From JAQVUB01 sp033809415 (GTDB lineage Bacteria > Verrucomicrobiota > Lentisphaeria > Oligosphaerales > Oligosphaeraceae), in contig JAPXLT010000089.1 of the NCBI GenBank assembly GCA_033809415.1, positions 1 through 16,118 of the forward strand: a DNA stretch of 16,118 nucleotides, in the 5' to 3' direction. Shown here piece after piece: positions 6,380 through 12,904 of the stretch (positions within the stretch are counted from its first letter, which is position 1; each line of letters starts with the position of its first letter). The notes below the pieces were generated by a model. It searched no databases, was not told the DNA's origin, and worked only from the letters and a program-made list of their open reading frames with translations. A program made the translations under genes and the position numbers.

Positions 6380-6476
6380 GGGATTAGCCCTGAAGGCGCG
6401 ACATACCAGCCCAGGGCAACGCCCTGGGTCAGGGATCACACCATCATCAAGCCCTGTAAGGGCGTGACATAATCCC
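6380..6476. repeat. Hairpin element H2
   Basis: A 97-bp element is bounded by GGGATTA (6380-6386) and TAATCCC (6470-6476). Inside are a perfect 8-bp stem CCCAGGGC/GCCCTGGG with a 3-nt loop (6410-6428) and GCCCT/AGGGC with a 3-nt loop (6451-6463). GCGCGACATA and GCGTGACATA occur near the two sides. This layout is like the REP/hairpin repeats common in PVC and Bacteroidetes genomes. Only one copy is in the window. Confidence 0.7.
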
Positions 6477-6538
6477 TGTCCAAAATTCTTGTGTGCCAAG
6501 ATCGGCTTTACGCAATTGCGTCGGAGGCGATATGGAGC

Positions 6539-6555
6539 GCCGGCGGCTCGCCGGC
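6539..6555. repeat. Short GC-rich hairpin H3
   Basis: GCCGGCG and CGCCGGC form a perfect 7-bp stem with a GCT loop, set in TATGGAGC...ATGAAGCC. The base composition is far more GC-rich than the flanks, which suggests another inserted small repeat. No T run follows, so it is not a standard terminator. Confidence 0.6.
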
Positions 6556-6638
6556 ATGAAGCCAGCTTTCCTCTTCCATCACCGAAAAATCAAAATACTC
6601 AAAAAAGTTTCTCAAAAATGAGAAAGAGCTTCAAGATC

Positions 6639-6713
6639 AGAAATTTGCGCATCGTTTTTTTGAAAATCTTTCCCAAAAAAGAAGAAGTTGGGCGATAGTA
6701 GCACGGAAAATTT
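6639..6713 (-). repeat. Dispersed palindromic repeat unit, copy C (inverted)
   Basis: Read on the minus strand it has ACAAATTTTCCGTGCTACTATCGCC, then CTTCTTCTTTTTTGGGAAAGATTTTC, and ends in ACGATGCGCAAATTTCTG. It shares with copy E (16037) both the variant 3' half and the preceding GCAACCCTACAAATTTTC junction, so these two form a subfamily. A 7-bp hairpin, TTTCTCA/TGAGAAA, lies nearby at 6608-6625. Confidence 0.8.
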
Positions 6714-6807
6714 GTAGGGTTGCTGCTTCGACGGATGAAATCGCATGCGGATTGGCAGTCTAGTTGGTTGTTTTATCTGACAGATCGGCGAATTGGCATA
6801 ACATATT

Positions 6808-6893
6808 ACGCCGTAGACACTTCACCATGCTTAACCCCCTGGGGTGAGGAGCCCACTCAACGGCAGTGCCTTGTAAAGGCACTACAATTAGAC
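6808..6893 (-). repeat. Hairpin repeat module H1, copy 2 (inverted)
   Basis: This is the reverse-complement relative of 2478-2567: on the minus strand it carries GTGCCTTTACAAGGCACTG, CTCCTCACCCCAGGGGG and TTAAGCATGGTGAAG. It lies on the 3' side of palindromic unit D exactly as copy 1 follows unit A, so the composite A+H1 is present twice in opposite orientation. Confidence 0.82.
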
Positions 6894-6906
6894 GGGAAAG
6901 TGCTTA

Positions 6907-6976
6907 TATGCCAACGATTTGGAGCTTTCTTTCCAGAAAAATCTTTCACAAAAAAGAAGATTTTGAGGGAGTAGTG
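6907..6976 (-). repeat. Dispersed palindromic repeat unit, copy D (inverted)
   Basis: On the minus strand it has ACTACTCCCTCAAAATCTTC, then TTTTTTGTGAAAGATTTTTC, and ends CCAAATCGTTGGCATAT. It is degenerate at its 5' end, where the TTTCGT part is lost, but its GAAAGATTTTTCTGGAAAG core matches copy B closely. Confidence 0.78.
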
Positions 6977-7170
6977 CAGGAATCATAGCAATTCCTAATC
7001 TCAGAGAACTGAATCTCCGTGAAGTTATCTGAAACTACAGCAGAAGATACGCCTAAAACAATGTCATTCAGGGACGTTCCAATTTCCATTGTCGTGAGAT
7101 TCCCGTCGGCAATCATGACTCATCGCTGCCTTGTTATACGGAAGTTATAAACGATCTTTTGGAACATCAA
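6977..7170. other. Gene-free spacer before the glycan operon
   Basis: No convincing gene is visible. A 56-codon minus-strand ORF (7116 to 6946) crosses it but ends inside repeat D and has no good ribosome-binding site. The stretch may be decayed coding DNA. Confidence 0.45.
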
Positions 7171-7174
7171 TGAC

Positions 7175-7205
7175 TTTATATAAAGTATTTTTTGTATTAT
7201 ATAAA
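7175..7205. promoter_or_regulatory. AT-rich inverted repeat, possible operator or UP region
   Basis: TTTATATAA (7175-7183) and its inverse TTATATAAA (7197-7205) are separated by 13 bases, placing the arm centres about two helical turns apart and upstream of the -35 at 7241. It could bind a dimeric regulator or act as an AT-rich promoter upstream element. There is no direct evidence for either. Confidence 0.25.
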
Positions 7206-7240
7206 CTTTTAAAAAAATCTATAATATTTTTTTTTTGCCC

Positions 7241-7270
7241 TTGACAACACATTTTTTTTTTGTATATTCT
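7241..7270 (+). promoter_or_regulatory. Sigma-70-type promoter of the pseudopilin/glycosidase operon
   Basis: TTGACA at 7241-7246 matches the consensus -35 exactly. TATATT (7263-7268, spacing 16) or TATTCT (7265-7270, spacing 18) serves as the -10. The spacer holds a run of ten T's, and AT-rich tracts lie upstream. This would give a 5' leader of roughly 60 nt before the ATG at 7335. Confidence 0.7.
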
Positions 7271-7279
7271 ATTCCAAGC

Positions 7280-7293
7280 AAGGGGTATCCCTT
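7280..7293. promoter_or_regulatory. Candidate operator just downstream of the -10
   Basis: AAGGG-GTAT-CCCTT is a 14-bp near-palindrome beginning about ten bases after the -10, the position of a roadblock or repressor operator. The GntR/LacI hybrid regulator encoded at 14777 is the natural candidate. I did not find a second clear copy at its own promoter. Confidence 0.3.
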
Positions 7294-7334
7294 AAAAATC
7301 AACAACTTTCAAGCAACCGAAAGGAAATTTAAAA

Positions 7335-7997
7335 ATGAAGGTCAAGCTGTTTACTCTTATCGAATTACTGGTTGTTATCGTGATCATCGCCATCCTCGCT
7401 TCCATGCTACTCCCCGCCCTGTCTGCTGCACGCAAAAGCGCCCGCCAGTCGAACTGTCGCTCCAACCTGAAACAGATCGGAACGTTTGTTTTCATGTATG
7501 CGGGCGACAACAAGGATATGGTTCCTCCCGCCGGTTCCGGTCCTACGGACTATGCGTATTATGGTGCTGTGGTGAAGTTTGGCGTAAAATACACGCAACT
7601 TGGCAGACTTTTTGAAAATGGCTATTTGCAGGATACCAAAATGTACATTTGCCCGAGCGAATCCGGTCAGTGGAACATCAAACCGCTTCAGAGTGCTCAG
7701 ACTCTCAGAGATGCCAACGGTCAAATCAACTGCAACTATTACTATGTGGTCAGCCCGCTCAAGGCGTCGCAAACCCCGACCCCGTTGGCAACCAGTACCA
7801 GTGTGACCATTGATAAGTTGGCCAACGTTGTCATCACCATGGACAACTCCTACTATCACGGCAAGAAGAATTATAACGTGCTCTTCGGTGATAGTCACGT
7901 GCAGCGTATTCAGGATAAAAATTCTGCCTTGTGGTGGTACATCGGAAACTCCACTAATACGATTGCCGCGAGTGAAATTTATAAGCTCACGAAGTAA
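7335..7997 (+). CDS. Pseudopilin-like protein with type III signal and H-X9-DG-like motif
   Basis: This 220-residue protein starts MKVKL then FTLIELLVVIVIIAILASML, a class III (prepilin) signal with Glu at mature position +5 and a single N-terminal helix. Cleavage would fall between Leu5 and Phe6; the usual Gly at -1 is missing, which I associate with Lentisphaerota homologues. The rest is globular and exported: conserved Cys41 (SNCRSNLKQ), Cys106 (MYICPSE) and a terminal HGKKNYNVLFGDSHVQ (175-190). The last resembles the prepilin processing-associated H-X9-DG domain with GDSH in place of DGH. Such proteins occur in large paralogous sets in PVC bacteria, and their role is unsettled (pilus, type II secretion, or surface substrate capture). 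AAGGA lies nine bases before the ATG. It is the first gene of the operon, 12 bases from the next. Confidence 0.9.
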   Translation: MKVKLFTLIELLVVIVIIAILASMLLPALSAARKSARQSNCRSNLKQIGTFVFMYAGDNKDMVPPAGSGPTDYAYYGAVVKFGVKYTQLGRLFENGYLQDTKMYICPSESGQWNIKPLQSAQTLRDANGQINCNYYYVVSPLKASQTPTPLATSTSVTIDKLANVVITMDNSYYHGKKNYNVLFGDSHVQRIQDKNSALWWYIGNSTNTIAASEIYKLTK

Positions 7998-8009
7998 AAC
8001 TGTTAGACC

Positions 8010-10631
8010 ATGAAACGATTGCTTTTATCATTGTTCGGCGGTTTAATAGCGTGCCTTTGTTTGAATCTGAACGCACTTGATGAACCGCAAGTGGTCGATT
8101 CCCGACTGCTTTTCGATTTCACCACGTTGACGGCGCAGTCACTGGAAGAATGGCACTACGTGCCGTGGGGCGAAGCGGTCAACCGCGCCCATTTAACCAA
8201 AGATGCCAAGCGAGGCGCGAAAATCGTCTTTCCGCAAAAGGATTATGCTCATGGTGCATATCCAGCGCCCAATGTGGTTTTCGACTTTAAAGAACCGCAG
8301 AATTGGAGCAAATACAACTTTCTGGTGGTGAAACTCTTTAATCCGATGGACGAAAACATGCCACTCTGGATTGATATTTACAGCACCGACAATCCGGATG
8401 GAGCGGCGATTTTCAATAAGATTCCGGCCGGTGAATACGAACTGCGCATTCCGCTTTCACGATACATCAATTTCCGTCGTCCGCTCAACATCAAACAGGT
8501 CAACCGTTTTTGTTTCATCCAGCGCGACATTCAACGCGACATCCCTTTTTTCATCCATTCGGTGCGTCTGGAAGCGGTGCGCGCCCCGGAACAGCGCTAT
8601 GATTTTCCAGGTTTGGCGGCGTGGCAATTCACTACCGATAAAACCCGCGCCAAACGGGGGTTTCAAGCGGTGACAGCACCCGATGCCATGTGGAGCGGTG
8701 CGCCAGTGACGATCAAAGACAACCCCTATTTGTGCCGCTTTGGAAAAAAATTCGACCCCATCTGGTGGAGTTCCGCGAGCGGCATCGGCAAATCGGATAT
8801 GACCATGACCGCGCCGGACGGCAAATACATTCTTGCGGTCTTTCTACACGGCTCGGAATCGCGCCTTTACGACAGCATTCTCTCCGTGGATGGTGCGGAG
8901 GACAAGCGAATTATCATTGGCAGCAACTACTTTGAACTGGCTTTGTTCCGCGTTCAATCTGTCAATAACAAAGTCGTTCTGCATTTGGCACCCGGTCGTG
9001 AACATACTCCGTGGAGCATTACTGCGGCGGTGTTGACGCCAGAAAACAACAGTGAAGAGAGCCTCCGCGATTTTGTATATCCGGCGCTGGATGACTGCAA
9101 CGTGCAAGTGCGCGAATTGCGCACGGTTTTGCGTTGCCACGACGTGATCCCGGACGAAGCGGTCAAGCGTTTCGACCTCTATAAACAGACCCTTGTCCCG
9201 GGTGCGCTGGTCAGCGACACAAACGAAGTCGCTTTTGCGCTCACTCCGCGCCAAAACCTGATTGACTGCAAACTTTCCATCGCAGAACTCAAGAACGCCG
9301 TTGGGGAAGATGTTCCCAAAGAGTTTGTGACGCTCGAACAGCTGATGACTTACGTTCGCAGCCAAGACGGCGGCTACATCCATCTCCCGCGTTTTTTCAT
9401 GCCATTACCGGAGCTGGTCGCTATGCGCGGCAACACGGCAAATTATTTCGTCGTGCGCGGTACGGCAAAGGCCATCCCCGGAATTCTCACCGGCAAGATC
9501 GCAGTTATGGGCATGGACGGAGTAAGCGAAATCCCCTTTGCCGTGAATGCCACAGGAGCGCACACACCAGATAAGGACTTCAACGCCTTTTTGTACTACT
9601 ATCCCTTGGGGCACGCAGACCCGAGCGATCGGCGCCGGGAGGCTGCGGAACTGGCATTTGTCCGCGAAAGCTCGCTTTCGGCTCTGGAACTGCCGCTGCT
9701 TTCGAGCAACAACGAGTGCACACCCGAAGGCAAATTCACCTGCGACCTCGGGCCGATGAAGAACTTCATGAAAAAATATCTGGCGCAAGGTCCGCGTGGC
9801 AACGGAACGATGCCGATTTATCTTCTACCGCAATTAAACACCATCAATAACGCGGTTGGCGGAACTGAACGGATTTACACCGGTGCGGCGATCGACAAAA
9901 GTATTCACGGGATGGTGGAAGCGGTGACGATGGTGGAGAACCTTCGCAAAGAAATGAAGTGGCCGGAGTTTGTCTATTATATTTTTGATGAATACGGAAG
10001 TTTTGACTTGACCACCCGCTACAACCGTGCCGTGCGCGACGCGGGATGCCCGGTCTACACCACCTCGGTCGGCATCTACGGCAATGGCTTTGAACCCAGC
10101 ATCAACGACGGGCTTGACGTCTACTGCTATCCGCGCAATTTCGGTACTGTTGATCCAGTCAAGCTGGGCGAAAAGATCAAAAAACAAGGTTCGCGTTTCT
10201 GGGGCTATTCCGTAGCGGGCTCAAGCACCGTCATTCAGCGTTTTTCGTGGGGGTTGCTGGCATGGCATCTGAAGCTGACCGGTTACGGTTCGTGGCACTT
10301 CAATAACCGCAAATTTTCGCCGTCGGAACTTCTGACTGCGGATTACTTCTACGCTTACGCGAGTTACGGACCCGATGCTGTGACTCCGACCTCGGAGTAT
10401 ATTGCTCTGGAGCAGGGGTTGGCAGATCGGCGCAAACTTATCGAACTCGAAAAAAACAATCCTGACTCGGCACTGGTAAAACGTTTCCATGAAGCGGCAG
10501 CCAAACTCCACTCGGCAACGGGTGAAGTTCTCATGCAGTGGTATTGTAATGAGGGCGAGGCGATGTTCTGCGAACTCCACAATGGTACGGCGGATGAAGC
10601 TAAAAAACTCATCCGTAATGCAAGCAAGTAA
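8010..10631 (+). CDS. Large secreted putative glycoside hydrolase
   Basis: This is an 873-residue exported protein. Its signal peptide, MKRLLLSLFGGLIAC followed by LCLNLNA, allows either signal peptidase I cleavage after Ala22 or lipoprotein processing at Cys15 (LIAC fits the lipobox). Residues about 30-200 look like a carbohydrate-binding beta-sandwich, and 200-350 like a second one. From about 530 a barrel-like region follows, with YYIFDEYGSF containing Asp660-Glu661 at a strand end. An adjacent Asp-Glu pair is the catalytic arrangement of GH20 and GH123 and also occurs in DUF4091-like proteins, so substrate-assisted hydrolysis of an N-acetylated sugar is possible. I cannot assign a family with confidence. 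The start follows the pilin gene by 12 bases with almost no Shine-Dalgarno. The next gene is 26 bases on, so it belongs to the same operon. Confidence 0.8.
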   Translation: MKRLLLSLFGGLIACLCLNLNALDEPQVVDSRLLFDFTTLTAQSLEEWHYVPWGEAVNRAHLTKDAKRGAKIVFPQKDYAHGAYPAPNVVFDFKEPQNWSKYNFLVVKLFNPMDENMPLWIDIYSTDNPDGAAIFNKIPAGEYELRIPLSRYINFRRPLNIKQVNRFCFIQRDIQRDIPFFIHSVRLEAVRAPEQRYDFPGLAAWQFTTDKTRAKRGFQAVTAPDAMWSGAPVTIKDNPYLCRFGKKFDPIWWSSASGIGKSDMTMTAPDGKYILAVFLHGSESRLYDSILSVDGAEDKRIIIGSNYFELALFRVQSVNNKVVLHLAPGREHTPWSITAAVLTPENNSEESLRDFVYPALDDCNVQVRELRTVLRCHDVIPDEAVKRFDLYKQTLVPGALVSDTNEVAFALTPRQNLIDCKLSIAELKNAVGEDVPKEFVTLEQLMTYVRSQDGGYIHLPRFFMPLPELVAMRGNTANYFVVRGTAKAIPGILTGKIAVMGMDGVSEIPFAVNATGAHTPDKDFNAFLYYYPLGHADPSDRRREAAELAFVRESSLSALELPLLSSNNECTPEGKFTCDLGPMKNFMKKYLAQGPRGNGTMPIYLLPQLNTINNAVGGTERIYTGAAIDKSIHGMVEAVTMVENLRKEMKWPEFVYYIFDEYGSFDLTTRYNRAVRDAGCPVYTTSVGIYGNGFEPSINDGLDVYCYPRNFGTVDPVKLGEKIKKQGSRFWGYSVAGSSTVIQRFSWGLLAWHLKLTGYGSWHFNNRKFSPSELLTADYFYAYASYGPDAVTPTSEYIALEQGLADRRKLIELEKNNPDSALVKRFHEAAAKLHSATGEVLMQWYCNEGEAMFCELHNGTADEAKKLIRNASK

Positions 10632-10657
10632 ATTTCAAGTAATAAGGATTACCGATC

Positions 10658-12889
10658 ATGATTCCCACATATCGTGAATTGGCAGCGATGGATTATATTG
10701 CGCTGGACAAGGCGATTAACGCACCGCGCAAACTGCCGTTTTCGGTGCATTGTCCGTTACAGATGCCCTTTTCGCACAAATTGGTCTTCTGCGATTGCGC
10801 ACTCAATGCCTATGCTCTGGAACTTCCGCTGGGATGGAACAACACCGACCGCACAATCTGGCATCAGAAGAATCAGCTGCGGACACTGATGGTCAACTTT
10901 GCGTTCGGGAAAGCCCCCTTTGTGCCGGATTTCCGGCTCACCCGGATGCGCCGGATCGCTGGCGGTTACCCCGTGGTGGAAGCAGAGTTTTCGGCGTGGG
11001 GCATCGTTTACAAATTCGAATACGCCTGCGATCCGGAGGGAGTGCTGCACATTCGCGGCACGGCGCATAACATCGACTATTCACCGCGCTCGGCGCACAT
11101 CTGGGCACGCATGATCCGTCCACTTGAAAGCAAAGTTCTGGTCTACCACTATCGCCCGTTCCATTGGGACGCGTCGCATTGGGTATCAGATGATCACATC
11201 ACTTTTGCCGATGACGCGTTTTTTGATGAACTCGGCATGGTCGGAAAACTCACTCCAAAAGCTTTCACCGTTTCGTTTGAAGCCGAACGCACCTACACCG
11301 AAAGCGATTACAACTCGGAGTTTCACTGGGAAAACCCCTTCTGGGCGGAACCGGAAATGCAGCTCAGAGTGTCCCCACGCATGGTGCACCTTGTGCACGA
11401 ACTTTCTCCCGGCGAATCTGCAACTTTTGAGCTTGCATTCCACACTGGAGCCGCCGGCGAAATGCGTACTGCACCGCTTACGGCCTCTTTTGACGAAGCA
11501 GTCAAGGCGGTCCAAGTTTGTCTTGACACGATCAACGCTCCTACCGCCAAGCTCGATTTACCTGGCGGTGCGGCAGAAAACGATGTTTTATACGCGGTCA
11601 AGAGCAGTTCGCTCCAGCTGCTGATGGATGCCGGAAAGTACTACCAGCCCTGTCAGGGAGGTTTGAACGAACGCTTTTTTGTCTGGGTCTGGGAGGCGGC
11701 GGAGTCGCTGAGGCCGATGCTTCGGCTCGGCTACTTCAAGGAAGTGAAAAAGGTGCTTAAATTTATCTGGAGCTTGCAGGACGGTGGCTGTCCGCCGGTC
11801 GGCGAGTTTCACTCCTTGGCGGGCGCGATCGGGACGACCGGTCCCAAGTGGGCCAACACGACCGGCATCGCGCTCAGCTGGACGGTAGATTATCTCCGTT
11901 ATTCCGGCGATGAAGATTTCAAGGGAAAGTACCTCGAAAAAATGGTGCGAGCCGGGAATTGGATCGTCGGCGAGATCCGCGCCACACGCATTTCCGGATC
12001 GCCTGTTTACGGCATCATGCCGCCCTGTCGTGCGACCGACGGTGACTACGGTCAGTGCATCAGCAAAACCGACAGCTGTTCCTTACGCGGTCTTACCGTG
12101 CTTGCAGAACTTCTGACCGAATACAACCATCCGCAAGCGGCGGAGTTTACCCAAGAGGCCAAACAGTACAAGCATGACCTCGACGCAGTCATGGATTCGG
12201 TGACGCATCCGGACGGCTTTATCGAACGCGCCGTCGGCGACAAGAGCAAACTCTGCAAACACTTTGAGCATATCGGTTCGGTGCTTTCCAATTACGCGCA
12301 GGGTGCGAACTCCATGGATGAAGTCAGGATGCAGAATCACCTGCGTTACATGGAAGAAAACATTTTCTGTGGATGGTTTGTCGCGGAGATCACGCGCGGT
12401 ATTTACTACATCGGCAATCACGAACTGGCGATCTCTAAAGCGTATCTCGACTTGGGCGAATGGAAAAAAGCTTATGCCGCCGCAATGGTGTTCCGTCGCT
12501 TTGCATTGACGCCGGACCTGGCGCTTACCCAGGAGCGTTACAGCGAAGATGCACCCGGGTTTACGCCATGGCAGCCCAACGCCAGTAATAACGGCCGCTT
12601 CATCGAAATGGAGCTTACGCGACTCTGGCACGAAGCGCCCAACCGCATTGTGCTTGGCGGTGCCCTCGCTCCGTGGGAGGTCCGTCAGGCGACTAAAGGA
12701 GTCGGCTTTAAAGGTGTATACACGAAGTTCGGAAGCACCGATTTACGCATGACTCAAGACAAGATCATCATCGACTGCGCCAAGCCGATCCCGGCTGGAA
12801 TGCGTTTGATTCAGCCTGGAGGTGAAATGACGCTGAAGCAGGATGCCGCACATGTTGAACTAGATTACCGTCCTGCCCCGATTTTTTGA
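10658..12889 (+). CDS. (alpha/alpha)6-barrel glycosidase-like protein
   Basis: This 743-residue protein has no signal peptide. Residues 1-290 appear to be a beta-sandwich domain, residues about 300-640 a helical toroid of the six-hairpin glycosidase type, and residues 650-743 a beta-rich cap. Conserved-looking segments at the barrel mouth are GGLNERFFVWVWEAAESLRP (Glu338, Glu346), DGGCPPVGEF and YGIMPPCRATDGDYG; acidic residues here are candidate catalysts. The fold recalls GH63, GH78 and GH95-like enzymes or glycan phosphorylases, but I do not recognise the exact family. The ATG has AAGGA nine bases upstream. It lies between the secreted protein (26-base gap) and the GH35 gene (15-base gap), so it probably works on the same oligosaccharide, in the cytoplasm. 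Confidence 0.78.
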   Translation: MIPTYRELAAMDYIALDKAINAPRKLPFSVHCPLQMPFSHKLVFCDCALNAYALELPLGWNNTDRTIWHQKNQLRTLMVNFAFGKAPFVPDFRLTRMRRIAGGYPVVEAEFSAWGIVYKFEYACDPEGVLHIRGTAHNIDYSPRSAHIWARMIRPLESKVLVYHYRPFHWDASHWVSDDHITFADDAFFDELGMVGKLTPKAFTVSFEAERTYTESDYNSEFHWENPFWAEPEMQLRVSPRMVHLVHELSPGESATFELAFHTGAAGEMRTAPLTASFDEAVKAVQVCLDTINAPTAKLDLPGGAAENDVLYAVKSSSLQLLMDAGKYYQPCQGGLNERFFVWVWEAAESLRPMLRLGYFKEVKKVLKFIWSLQDGGCPPVGEFHSLAGAIGTTGPKWANTTGIALSWTVDYLRYSGDEDFKGKYLEKMVRAGNWIVGEIRATRISGSPVYGIMPPCRATDGDYGQCISKTDSCSLRGLTVLAELLTEYNHPQAAEFTQEAKQYKHDLDAVMDSVTHPDGFIERAVGDKSKLCKHFEHIGSVLSNYAQGANSMDEVRMQNHLRYMEENIFCGWFVAEITRGIYYIGNHELAISKAYLDLGEWKKAYAAAMVFRRFALTPDLALTQERYSEDAPGFTPWQPNASNNGRFIEMELTRLWHEAPNRIVLGGALAPWEVRQATKGVGFKGVYTKFGSTDLRMTQDKIIIDCAKPIPAGMRLIQPGGEMTLKQDAAHVELDYRPAPIF

Positions 12890-12904
12890 TAGAAAGATTT
12901 TTTT

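Noticed and set aside
6946..7116. Minus-strand ORF of 56 codons starting MIADGNLTTM
   Set aside because: The composition is protein-like, but the ORF ends inside repeat D, has no clear ribosome-binding site, and an open frame of this length is not rare by chance. It may be a gene remnant; a homology search of the peptide would decide.
8844..9383. Minus-strand ORF of 179 codons inside the secreted protein gene, and similar antisense ORFs at 12083-12631 and 13394-14044
   Set aside because: They are shadows of long plus-strand genes in one operon; no domain, start signal or promoter supports them.
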